From positions 42,378,338 through 42,442,337 of the forward strand of contig OX457061.1 in NCBI GenBank assembly GCA_949752795.1: a DNA stretch of 64,000 nucleotides, in the 5' to 3' direction. A model generated the notes under the pieces. It was not told where the DNA came from. It worked only from the letters and a program-made list of their open reading frames with translations, and made no database searches. The DNA comes from Hyperoodon ampullatus (lineage: Eukaryota > Chordata > Mammalia > Artiodactyla > Ziphiidae). The position numbers and the translations under genes were made by a program. Below are positions 46,701 through 60,000 of the stretch, piece after piece (the stretch's first letter is position 1; the number at the start of each line of letters is the position of its first letter).

Positions 46701-49700
46701 AAATGACAGACTTATAAACCATACATGTGAAGCAGACTGAAAACAGTTAAGAGCCAAGGCTTACTAAACTGAGCTGAGGTTGGAGCTGCTGTCTCCCAGA
46801 GATGTGACAATCTGCATTTTGTCTAAGCAAGTTAATTACCTATAAAACAAAAGTAGCTACACATATTGGAGTAACATAAAGAATCCAGAATTTTCACAAT
46901 ACATTATAGTATCACAATATCCAGAATACAATCCAAAAATACTCAACAATACAAAGAGCCAAGAAAATGGGACACACTCTCAAGGGAAAAGAAATCAGCA
47001 GATGCCAAGCCCAAGATAAGATACCAAAGACTTTAAAAGCAGTTATTACAACTGCTCCATGAGACAAAGGAAATACACTTGCAATAATTTGAAGAGATAG
47101 AGAATATCAGCCAGAGAATTAGGAAGTGTAAAGAGAACCAAATGGAAATTTTAGAAGTGAAAGATACATTATTTTAAATTAAAAAAATTTACTGGATGGG
47201 CATCATAGCAGAGTGGAGGTGACATAGGAAAGAGTCAGTAGATATGAAAATAGATAAGTAGAAACTAATCTAAAGAAGAAAAAGAAAAAAAATTAAAAAA
47301 TAAATAAACCTCAGGGACTTGTGGAACAATTTCAAAAAAATCTAACCTATGGGTAGTTTGAGCCCCAGAAGGAGAGGAGCAAGAGAAGGGGATAGAAAAA
47401 AATAAAGTTTCACAAATTTGATAAAAAGACAAACTTACAGTCTCAATAAGCCAAGTAAACCTCAAGTAAGATAAATTCAAAGAGAAGCATGCTTAGCACA
47501 TCATAGTCAGACTGCTGAAAACCAAAACTAAAGAGCAAAACTCAAAAGCAGCCGGAGAAACACCTTACATAAGGTGAGAAAGGTAAATAAGTACATATCA
47601 AGTGGTGGTAATTCTCTGAGGAAAAATAAACCAGGGTAGGAAGGACAGAGAGTGAAAGAGTAGGAGTTATTTAGAGTCCAAGATATTTGAGCAGAGCCTG
47701 AATGTGTTCCTCGCTGCATGGGTTAGCTTATTTAGGGAGAAGAGTCTTCCAAGCAGAGGGAATAGCAGGTGTCAGCTCCAAGCCAGGAGGACAGATCAAG
47801 AAAATGGGTCAGAGAAGTAGCAAAGGACCAGATTACCTAGGCCCTAGAAAAGACCGAATTTCATCCCGAGTAAGAAGGAAACTGTCATGAGCAGGGGAGT
47901 GACATGATGTCTTCTGTTTTAGGATTGCTCTGTCTGCTAAACCAAAGAAGTAGTCCATTTGATGTGGAAATACATTGGGGAACTGGGGCTACCACAGACA
48001 CACCCCACCCCACCCCACAATTCATTATGTACATTAACCTGTCTAAAAGGCTGTGATACATCCCTTTGTACCTACAGTAAAGAAATCTGTTCACATTTGT
48101 TCCACATTTCTTAGACCTTTTGAGCCTAGACTTTTCTTTACCATCTTAACAATGTCAAAAGAAACACTTTATTAAACACTTACTATTTCATACCCTGTAT
48201 CTGAATGCTTTGTGTCCATTATTTTATTCCATAACTATCGCATGAAGGAGATTCTAGCGTTATCCCTTTTTACAGGAGCCTGAAACCTAACGAAAATGAG
48301 GACCTTACTGAAGGTCTCACAGCTAGTACATGAGGGAGTGAGATTTGGGCCCAGGTGGTTTTATTCCAGAACCATGACCTTAGGCCTAGGCCATGTTGCC
48401 TTCTCTGAGACTATTTACTAAAGAATTATTTCCAAAAATCACCAATTCTTTTGCAAATCAAAACCTTGATTTTTCCTTTAAATTTACAGATGTCTCAAAG
48501 ATACTCCTTTTATAAAAAAATACCTTTTATATTTTCAGTGAACTAAAGTATGTTACTTTTCATTTCTTCCAGGATTAATATGCTCTGCTTGATATAAAAT
48601 CGTTTCTGCCTTATAATAGTATGTGTCTAATTTTTCCCAGATTGAAGGATTCTCATTAAACAAACTAGGGAATTTCAACCTTAAAGAAATTCAGAAAGAC
48701 TCTGTGGTCTGGGAGTACACTGATAATGCTGCAGGGGACACAGACTCAGCAAAAGAAAAGGCACCAAAAGAAATGCCCGTTAAAAGGGGACAGGTCTGTT
48801 CTCCCTTGTTTCTAGTTTTACCGTCTATTTATAATTTGTTGTTAATTGTGGAGTTTATGAGTTACTCAGTTCTTCCTCTTCTTTCCTCAACTGTCTTAAC
48901 TATTTCGTGGCTGTTTAGTTTCCTAGTCTATTCAGTCCTTTGAATAGACAAGTAATGAGAAAAGGTAAAATTCAAATAATTGAATCCCCAGTTACTCATG
49001 TGGTTTCTTGTGTGTGCAAGGTGCTATGAAAGAGGCTGAGAATTCAAAGATAAATTCCCATCTGTCCTCTAAGAGCTTAGGTCTTAGATAGTATTATGAG
49101 GTTTAAATATATGAAAAGTTAACCAAGCTCAAATTACTAAAATAACAGTGAATAAGTCTGTGGTCTAGTGTGCTTCTGCATATCCATACCATTAGGGGTG
49201 GGCAGGAGAATTTATGCGAAAGGAAAGAATTGCCATTAGAATTTCAAACAAAAATCTGAACAATGTAATTATACTAGTAATAACAATAGGATTCTGACCC
49301 AAATTGGTAAATGGGCCTTGACTCCATGAGCTTCCCCATAACCCTTTGGGGTAAAATGACAGTAATACCCACAAAATACTTCTGAGATCCGGATTCTAAT
49401 CCTAGCTCTTCACTAACAGGTCATGTCACTCTTTTAGTCCTTATTTACTCATGCCTAAAATGAGATAATGGTGAATCATACGTTCTCCAGGTGTGTTTTC
49501 TGGAATCATTGAGAGTTGAGGGGAAGAGGGTTGGGGTGGCACTCTACCCCTGTTGCCGCCGGAACATGCTGCTGGTATCAGTTTTCTATTTGGGGTTCCA
49601 GGAGTGGCTAAAAGCACAGGCTGTGGAGCCAGAATATTTGAATTTACAAACACAAATGTAGCTCTCCCACTTCCTAGCTGTGTGTCTTTGGGCAGGTGAC

Positions 49701-52700
49701 TTAATCTTTCTGTGCCCCAGTTTCCTCACCTGTGAATGCGGATGATATTGGTACCCTCTCATAGTCACTGATTTATAGAATGCTTCACTCAGTGCCGAGC
49801 ATGTGGTAAGCACTCAGTAAATGCTAGTTGCTAGTCTTATTTTATTTGAGAAAGAAAGTGTTCTCTACGTTAGAAAAGCAGAAACAATAACAACAACAAC
49901 AACAAAAAGTGTAAGTACCGCTAGTCTAGATATGTCAAAGGTCTCTTAAGTTCCATGTTATAATATTATCAAGTCATTTCAGTGAGATGCTTAAAAATCC
50001 TTAGTAATGCTGAATATATGGATAAAGAGGTGAGATCTAATGAAGCTTTCCATTTCTGGGGTTTTCTTTGTGTCCTCAACTATAGTGTGTGGGACCTAGA
50101 CAACTTCCATTTTTAATCAGTTTTGCTTTGTAAGTCCACCTAATAACTTTATCTTATTTCACAGAACCTTTGTGGTTAAGATTTAGTGAATAAGTATGTG
50201 GCATTAATAAAATACCATACCACTTGTTTTGAAGCTTGATATAATAAAGTGCGATTGGAAACAAATTTGTATACCCTAGAAGGAAAAGCTATTGCTGCAA
50301 GTCCAATTAAATACTTTATCTTTTCATTTGAATGCTAATTGGAGAGATAAATCATGCTGCCACTTCTGAAACTGAGACCTCGACAGTGTCGAAATTGCGT
50401 GGTGTGGTGAAAGAACACTGGACTGGGGTCAGGAGACATTGTCCTCATTTTGCTCCTGATGGGCATTGAGACCTTTGACAAGTCACTCTTTGGACTTCAG
50501 TTCCTTCTCTTGTAGCATATGGGAGTTGAACCAGATTACCTCTTAAGAGCATCTTACAGTTGTGACATTGTTTCAATGGTATATGGATTTCTTGTATTTA
50601 AAAGACTATACCTAAATGAAAAAATACAGAGAGCAGCCAGTCTGCCAGATGCTTTCCCTTGTTTCTGATTTAATCCTCATAACTATCCTGTGTTATAGGT
50701 GGTATCATCCCTACTCTGCAGATAATGGTAGCGACCATTTTTTGAACATGTGTGCCAGGCACTGTGCTAAGCTCTTAACAGACACTCTCTCACTCAGTCC
50801 TCCCAACAACCCTATGAGGTGGGTACTGTGATCCCCATTGTTCAGATGAGGAAACTGAGGCTTAGACAGCTTATATACCTTCACTAGGATCAGACACAGC
50901 GAATAAATGGCAGAGCTGGATTTGAAAGCTAAGCATGTCCCACTCCAAAGCCAGTTCTCTTAGCCTCTGTGCTATACTGCCAATCCAAGAAAGAAGAAGC
51001 TAAGTCACAGAGCAGTTAAGATCTGTGAAGTGGCAAAATTGTATTTGGACCAGTTTTTTTCTTTTCTAAGTCCTTTGTACTTTCCACTATATTCCATCAC
51101 AGTATGTCCCAACTTGTCATGAGTCTGTGAGTGGAAAACTTAGTATTAATTTCTGATATCAAGAGTTATTTATTTGACTTTAAAATCAGTTGCTACTGGC
51201 AGATTCAATGAACTTAATGTAGCTTCTCAGAGCAAGTGAGAGGAGTGTTTTTGCTTTTGCTCTGTGCCTCTAGCTGCAGCCCATTTCTGTGTGTAACTGT
51301 GTAAAGGCACCCTCCAGAGGCAGGAACAGGGAGAGCTCAGTGCTGAGAGTAGTAGCAGTCGGGGCACAGTTCTCTCCACCTGCCCTTAAGACTTCAAAAT
51401 AAGGAGTGCCGCCTGGTTACATAAAACTGCCTGTCTATTCCTATGATAATGACTAGATTTTAACATACTTTAATCCTGGGAATTCAGTGAAGGAAGGCTG
51501 TTTTCCCACAATCAAAATAGAACCTAGAATGTGGTTATCTAGATAGGCTGTCAAATTCATATCTTTGCTAAGGTTTTTCAGATTTTTTAAATTTGATGCT
51601 TGAATGATCTCTTATTTTTCAGATTGTACTGACATCTGAAATAACCTGTATGTTTTCTCTTTGCTGTTAATAGGTATCATTAATGTTTGATTTAAAACAC
51701 CAGCCTTCAGTACCAGTTGGGCAACTCTGGGTGGAATTGCTTCGATTCTATGCTTTAGAATTTAATTTGGCTGATTTAGTGATAAGTATCCGTGTCAAAG
51801 AATCGGTATCTCGTGAATCAAAGGATTGGCCCAAAAAGCGCATTGCCATTGAAGGTACCTCAAAATGTTTATCTTTAATTTCCCCACCCCACCTTTTTTT
51901 TAAGGTGTCAGTCTAACAGCATGCTTTTTATTTCAGTCTTTTTTCAGCTCCTACATGTGAGGTAGGCCTGACCCCAAAAGTGAAATAGATAGCTAGAATC
52001 TTGCATGTGTTACAGTGAGTCATTCCAAGGGACCAAATTGTTCATCCTGGGTTTTTTAAGTGCTGCAACAAAACATCTTAATCACTTAAGCAACTAAAAG
52101 AATGGCTGGCTGTGTCCTTATTTTCTTTGTAAATTGCTTAACAACTTGAAATGCTTAAAAAGTCTTTTCCAAGTGATGTGTAAATCCCGCTTTCCTCTTT
52201 GCTGTTCTCATTTCTGGATTTTTAGATTCACTCCTTTCATGGATTGTTGTTGATGTTGTTTAGTTTTACAAAGGTTGAGGAAAATACCTTTTCTCATGAA
52301 AAATAACATTCTTCATTGGATTCCTCTCCATAGAGAAAAAGGATAGTTATTTTTGGAATATCTGCAGTAACATTTAGAACTTATTCATAAAAGCACCTTT
52401 TCTCTTAAAAAAAACACTTAAACTCTTAAATGAGTTAAGGTTCATTTAACTGAAACCATTGTATAAAAGACATACTGATGTGCCCTGTAGATTTCATTAA
52501 ATGTCTGAGATCTTCTCAGCTTTACAAAGTCAGGAGGTGGAAACCCCACTAGAAATCTTAATTCTCCTCCTTCAGATAATTTAAAGAACCTCCTAAATGG
52601 AATTCTCTTATTTTTGCTTGATTTTTTTCAAGCCTTATATTGCATAAGAGGGTTTTTTGCATTTTGCATAAATTCTGTGTGCAGTCATGGGGATCTCACA

Positions 52701-54041
52701 TTTTTAAACCCTCCCCTGCAGTTTCTCTGGCTCAGCTCTTCTGGCCAATTGCCTAACCTGCTGGAGTTCTAGGGGAGGAGAAAAGATTGAGAGAAGTGGT
52801 GTCTCCTCCTGGTGCCTCCCTCTCGCCCCTGAATTCAGTCCAGCCAGTTCAGTGATGGGGCTTCCCAGGGCAGAAGAGTGGAGGTAAGCTCTACAAACCG
52901 CAGGGCCTGGCTGAGTGGGGAGGCTGAGCACTCAGCAGAGCCTGGCGGGAAGACCTCACTTCCCGAGGGCACAAGAGCCACACTGATGACATCTTTTTTT
53001 TTGTTTTTTTCAACCTCCGCAGTCACAGAACAGAATAGGGAAGGGGTACTGGTTCTGAACAGAATGGGTTCTCTTCAGAGAGCAGATGTTTAAGAAAGCA
53101 TTTCTTTTCGTTTTTAAACTGTATCTTCTTACTCCCCATCCCCAGTTTTTTTAAAAGCATATGATACATGATAAATTTTACTGTTGCTTACTTGTTGTCT
53201 TTATCTATAGCAGGCTAATTTTTAAAACATGAAATAGAAGTGTATGAAGTAGCAGATTTTTTTTTTCATTACAGATCCCTACTCTGTTAAAAGAAATGTG
53301 GCAAGGACCCTAAATAATCAACCTGTGTTTGAATATATACTTCATTGTTTAAGGACAACGTACAAATATTTTGCTCTTCCACACAAAATTACAAAATCCA
53401 GCCTTCCAAAGCCTCTGAGTACTGATCCCTGTACTTCCAAACTTTCTAAAGAAGTAGCAAAACGTGATCCGGATGTACAAGCGAAAGGTGATAAACTCAA
53501 AACCTCAGTTTTGGCTCAAGGTCCTGGTGCTGCCAGTTTAACTGCAAGCACCTGCAAGGTACAGTCACTTACTCTTAAAGAGACTGCTGAAAGCTTTGAA
53601 AGCCCATCAACAGAGGAAATGGGAAACACACACATCAGTGTCCACCTGGAAAACTCAGACTATATCAAGGCAGAGGTCACTTGTGATGACTCTGAGGATG
53701 TTAAAGTACATCATCAAGAAACAGGAAGTAAAGATGAGAAAGAAAAATGTGGAATGGAGGGCAAGCATCCTTTGACTGCTGATGATCAAGCTTTAAGTAG
53801 TAGCAAACGTGGAGAGCTTGTCATCTGTGGCAGCCCAGGAAATAACGAGACTGATGGCACTTTGGATTTAAAAGGCTTCGAAAATCCTACAGCTAAAGAG
53901 TGTGACGAATTTGCTACTTTAGATGACAAGGCTGATGTTGATGAAGAAAGCATTGAAGGTACAGACGAACTTGGAGATGCTCTAAGCCACTTTACCCCTT
54001 CAAGACAGGGCCAGACATCGGGAATCATTCACTCTGATGAA

Positions 54042-54073
<32 letters not shown>

Positions 54074-57000
54074 ACCCAGGCTCTCCATTTCCCGAAGGGA
54101 AGATGAGGATGATGTTGCTAATGAAGATGAGTTAGACAACACCTACACTGGATCAGGGGATGAGGATGCCCTGTCTGAAGAGGATGAGGAATTAGGTGGA
54201 TCTGCTAAGTGTGAAGACTTGAAGGAATGTGGAAAACACCAGGTGGATGGAAATCTACTAATGGAACTTAATAAAATCAGTCTTAAAGAAGAAAATGTAT
54301 GCGAGGAAAATTCAACTGCGGATCAGTCTGATTTCTTCTATGAATTTAGTAAACTCACCTTCACCAAAGGCAAGGTAATCAGTGCCACTCCTAGACATGG
54401 CACTAGGAGACTTGAAAGAGTTTTAATGCATGTACTTCTGATTTTTGTGTACTAAAACAGGGCTCTCCCCTCTCGGTAGTGGTTAACAAGTTGCTCTTTC
54501 ACTCCAGTGCAACCACTAGGTCCACTTCCCTCCTTAATCTCTTAGGAATTTGCAGAGGAGAAAAGTAATGCCGTTGGTAGTAAAACTAACTGCCTTTTTC
54601 TCCTGAGTGTACCAAAAGGGTGTCCCCATCTCAGATACTTTGGAGTGGCCACACCATTATATTTTCATTCCTTTGGAATGTGAGAAGTAGAATGTGTACT
54701 TTGGAAAAAAGATTAAAGACCCCTTTATTTGGTAAATAAAATTTTATCTTAAATCTTATATTATTTGCTTTGCCATCTTCCTGCAGTCTCCTACAGTAGT
54801 ATGCAGTTTATGCAAACGAGAGGGTCATCTAAAGAAGGACTGTCCCGAAGACTTCAAAAGAATCCAGCTGGAACCTTTGCCACCATTAACACCCAAATTT
54901 TCAAATATCTTAGATCAAGTTTGCATTCAGTGTTACAGTAAGTTATTAACATTTCTTTTGATTTGTCAGAATATTAAATTGGCGGGCTTCCCTGGTGGCG
55001 CAGTGGTTGGGAGTCCGCCTGCCGATGCAGGGTACACGGGTTCGTGCCCCGGTCCGGGCAGATCCCACATGCCACGGAGCAGCTAGGCCCATGAGCCATG
55101 GCCGCTGAGCCTGCGCGTCCGGAGCCTGTGCTCCACAACGGGAGAGGCTACAACAGTGACAGGCCCGTATACCGCAAAAAAAAAAAAAAAAAAAAATTGT
55201 CATTTTCTCAAGAGTTATCTGAATCACTAACCCAGTAGCTTCATTATAGGGGCTAAGTCTGTTCCGTTCTCCATTGTATCCACAGTGCTCTATGTATCCT
55301 GTTCCATTTGGGACATGCAATAAAAAATTGTTAAAGACACGGAGGGAGAATCTTTTAAGACTGGAGTACTATCATTTCCTAACTGGTATTCCTTGAAATG
55401 TTTTTCTAGGTGCCTGCCATTAATCATATTTCGTCACAAGAAGTATTCCATAGGTCAAGTAGGGAATAACTCTATATCCTGCCCCCTCCCATAGAGGTTT
55501 TCAGGGCACATTAGCATAATAAAGCCTTCTGAGAAATGCTATGGTAAAGAACTTATTCAACTCTTTAGTCTTATGTAACTCTTTTCCAAAATTTGAGCGT
55601 AGAGTACTTTTTAATTAATGCTAATAACCTTTATAACAGCCCTTTAAGGAGCACCAGTTTGGGGAAGTGTTGGTATACAGAGGTATAAAGTTCCACAAGG
55701 AAAAACATTCGATGGAGAGGCATGGCAGCTGCTTAGAGTGGAAGAATGTGATACATCACATTGCTGCACCTTGAGCTGTCTGTCTGTGCCAGAAGACACT
55801 TATTCTTAATCAGGGATTTCTTTTTTAAACCTCTTCAGAGAGTATAAGTGATGAAAGAAAACTATTGGTTCTCTTTAGAAAAAATACATACATATGCACA
55901 TGCTCACAAACTATTATGTTCACCTTTGGGGGGAGTTCCCTGAAGGCTGCCTTCATAGAGCTCTGGGTCTCTGTGAAACCCAGGAGCAGAACCCTTGTTC
56001 AGACTGCTTTACATCTCAGGAGCAGTTCTTGGTGATAGACTCTCTCACGAGGCATCTTTATTTTACATTGCTTAATGCTGTCTACTGAGAAGACACACAA
56101 AATTTAGAGTTTTGTTTATTTTTTTTAAAGCCAGTTAGGTTTTATTAAAAAATATAATTTTTCAGAGAATGTGAACAATCTTTGTTTCTGAATGTATCTT
56201 TATTTTAAACAGAGGACTTTTCTCCAACTATTTTAGAAGATCAGGCACGTGAACATATTCGGCAAAACCTGGAAAGTTTCATAAGACAAGAGTTTCCAGG
56301 TAAATAATTTTTTACCTTTATGAAAAGAACGATAGTGTGACTTTCCTTCAGAATGAGTACATGTGTTACAACAACATTAATTTTGAGACTAAGAAAGCAG
56401 TCTTGCAGTGATGGTGGGGACAGGGCTTCAGTTGTTTTGTGATATACCTAGGGTGGTTTTTGGTCTTCCCAATCCTAGTTTGCCAATAGAAAAGACAGAT
56501 GCAGTGTAGTATTTTGCTTAGCAGATACCACAAGTGAACTTCATTTAGTATTAGGTTTAGAGTCAAAGTTCAGACCTGTAAAAGTGAATTTATTTAGAAA
56601 GTAGTAAGCTTACATTATTAAATGTGCTGAGATGATCCACATTTTCCTTGAAATGTCCTTGCATTTAAGAAGAAAGTGGCATTTGATAACCTTTCATGTC
56701 TTCTATAGCTTGTATTTATTTATTTATAGTAAATTTTGAGAGAAAATATAATAAATGACTAGTTAATAAAAGAACATAATTATAATGAGATTATTATAGG
56801 ACAGTTAACAACTGGGTATTTTTGATTCATGAGAGAGTTGTTTCGATCAGAAAATTAAATGTACTCAGGTAATTAGGTATGACTTCTCATATATCCCTAA
56901 CAGGAACTAAACTGAGCTTGTTTGGCTCCTCCAAAAATGGATTTGGGTTCAAACAGAGTGACCTTGACGTCTGTATGACAATTAATGGACTTGAAACTGC

Positions 57001-60000
57001 TGAGGTACAGTGACCACGTAAAACTTCCATTTGCTGTGGAGTGTGATTTGACAATCTTGACTGACAATACAGCATGGTATTTTCCCGATTTATCAGGGTG
57101 TATCATACGGAGTATGCCATTTGGCACAATCTGTCTGGTCAGATAACTTAGAAGTTGAGAAGTGAATGTGAGGAGTAGAAAGCCTTCTGCTTGCAACTTG
57201 TAGTGCAAACTAGATTTGAAAGCAACATCTGGGAATTCTAGAAAGCCAAACCAGCCTCTCCCGTGTCCCATTGGCATAGCCACTAGGCTGACTCAGGTAC
57301 ATAAATATGCCAAAGTAAGGTTTTCTGAGAAGTTTTTTAGTAGGCAGACAATGTGGTACAGTGATAGGAGAGTGCTAAACTGAATTCAAGACAGACTTGA
57401 TTCATCAGTCCTTAAGCATGTGGTCTTTGGTTGATAATCTCTAATATGGAAGTGAGATCCTCTTGCCTCAGGAGATGGTTGTGCTCATCAGCTTGGATCA
57501 TGTATGTCAGGAGTCAGCAAACTATGGCTCGCTGCCTGTGTTGTAAATATCAGTTTTTATTGGCATACAGCCACACCCCTTCATTTATGTATTGTCTACA
57601 TCTGCTTTCACTCTGTAACTTCACGGTTGAGTCCTTGCAACAGGCCATATGGTCCACAAAGCAGGAAAGGTTTGCCAGCCCTCATGGATATGAAGACATT
57701 TATAAAATGTAAAATACTTTTGAAAAAAGGTGTAAAGTCTGAGAAGTACTGAATTTTTTATTTATAACAGTCCAAATGCTGTATATCCAAAGGAGTGATG
57801 CTGCTGTTGCTCAGGATCTTTTTATGCCTCTTTTGAGTTTCAAGTTTTTATCCTTTGAGGATGTATCTGATTTGGGAAAATAGTCAAAAGTTATCTAGCA
57901 TGACTATGGTGAATAAGGTGGATAAGCAAGATTGGGTCCAATATATGGAATGACCTGATTATATCGGGTGGCCAAAAAGTTCGTTCGGGCTTTCCTGTAA
58001 AGTTCTGAAAAGACCCAAACGAACTTTTTGGCCAACCCAATACATCATCAAGATTGAATTTTTACATGATTAATAAACTAGTCTTGAGGGCATTTCTAAA
58101 TTAAATTCCAAATATATTCTGGGAAGTATATAGCCATCAGAAGGACTTAATGTTTCAGCCCGAATGTTTTTAAATACTTGAAATATTATTCATATTTCCT
58201 GTATGACTTTCTTTTTGTGCATTATATTTTTTACTGGCCCTGTGGAGAAATAATCTGAGCTTAATTACTCTCCACAGCATTTCATCAGCTCTTAATTAAA
58301 GTGTAATGAAGGTCTACCCAGAATGAATAAGACGGGCCACAGAAGCTCCCTCTTATTAATTCTGTCACATAAAGAGTACTTCTGAGTGACATAATTACAT
58401 AGCGGGGAAAAATGGAGATCCTCGCTGGTTCAGAGACTTTTCTGGAGGCACTGATTTCAGCCTCTCTTGTGCCTCCAAGAGCAACCCAATGAGGGTTTCC
58501 ATATCCTTAGGATATTCCTATGAATGAGGATTAATGCTCGCCTAAAAGGGAAAAATGTATGTAGAATAATTTGAAGTTAATTTTGTTATTTCTGGAGGAA
58601 ATGGAAACTATAAGACAGGTTAGGAACCTGTCTTCCATTTCTGATTCAGTAGTTTGTGCCTTTTTTTTTTTGTTCGCGCCATTTTTCTTGCAGGGGTTGG
58701 ACTGTGTAAGAACTATTGAAGAATTGGCAAGAGTCCTCAAAAAACATTCAGGTACCTCTATAAGCTTTTTCTAAAAAATATTTTTCTTTTTTATTAGTGT
58801 TTTGCATACTTAGAATTTATGAATGCCAATGAAACAGTGTAGTGGCTCATATAATATTTATGGTATTGGTGTCTTTAAAAAAAATCTTATGTGATTAAGT
58901 ATGAAAAACTGAGGAATTGGTTATAATATGTGTGTGCATGTTTTTGCCTCTGTCAGTTTTATTTCAAGACAAAGTATATACCACGCAAGAAATTTTGGGA
59001 ATCGCTTTGCCTTATCAGCATTGTGTAAATCAAAGTGTAGGGGCTGCTCGCAGTGATGTGAAGTGTAGTGGAAAGCACCATGGACTAGGGTGATGGATTG
59101 TACTTACAGCTGTTTAGCTGTGTGTGACCCTGAACAAGTATTTACAGCTGTAAAATATACAGATTCTGTAAATTGTGCACAGAGCTGAAATGCCATTAGC
59201 ATATTCTCCTGCCTCTCTTTGTCAGAGGCAGCTATGGATGCTGTTAACAGTGAGAGTCTTCATTTAAACTGTGGTTCATCAAACTTCTGTGCTAAGAGTT
59301 GAAAATGAAAGTGAGCAAGATATTGTCATTGCCTTTGTGGAACTTAAAATCCATGCACCATCCATGAAAAGCTTTCTTATATCTTAGTGAAGAGTAGACT
59401 TAAATTCACAGCGTGGGCATGCACACATACATACATACATACACATAAATATGCACTTGGAATGCCCCTTTTTGTTGCATTCTTTTTTTAATAAATATAT
59501 TTTATTTATTTATTTTTGGCTGCGTTGGGTCTTCGTGGCTGCACGCGGGGGCTACTGTTTGTTGCGGTGCACGTGCTTCTCATTGTGGTGGCTTCTCTTG
59601 TTGCAGAGCATGGGCTCTAGGTCCGTGGGCTTCAGTAGTTGTGGTGTGCGGGCTCAGTAGTTGTGGCACATGGGCTTAGTTGCTCCGCGGCATTTGGGAT
59701 CTTCCCAGACCAGGGCTTGAACCCATGTACCCTGCATTGGCAGGCAGATTCTTAACCACTGCGCCACCAGGGAAGTCCCTGTTGCATTTTTTATTTCCAG
59801 GAGTTTAAAGAGGATACTGTGTTATTTAAATAACAGGGGGAAAAAACTTAATTTTGATTTACTCCTAATGAAAACCTAGCACATCACTATTTTTTTAATA
59901 TGCTTTGATATAATTTTTTTGGTCATTGAAATAAGCATTTTGGGACTTTTACCTCTAAAGATCATGTGCTTTTTTATTTTTATTTTTGAAGATTATGCAA

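Larger units (their letters stand above)
42234..48640 (+). other. TUT7 intron 10
   Basis: The largest intron in view (6.4 kb). 42,234-44,500 has no clear repeat except a pure A-run at 43,626-43,650. Then follow a MIR scrap, a 2.8-kb L1M relic with a SINE inside, an L2 relic and a reversed MIR. The acceptor TTTTTCCCAG is strong. Confidence 0.75.
48794..51673 (+). other. TUT7 intron 11
   Basis: 2.9 kb holding three MIR relics (listed separately) and an (AAC)n tract at about 49,885-49,908. The rest is unremarkable. The acceptor is 'gctgttaatag' after a pyrimidine-rich tract. Confidence 0.7.
57005..58693 (+). other. TUT7 intron 16
   Basis: Holds a MIR-like scrap near 57,345-57,440, a hAT-Charlie MITE (57,508-57,683) and a mariner palindrome (57,964-58,040). 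58,170-58,520 carries no recognised repeat and is unusually complex. Acceptor 'tttttcttgcag' is strong. Confidence 0.7.

Noticed and set aside
53298..54455. A single-exon gene of 385 codons
   Set aside because: It is TUT7 exon 13 read from an internal GTG and past its donor; flanking splice sites and frame show it is part of TUT7.
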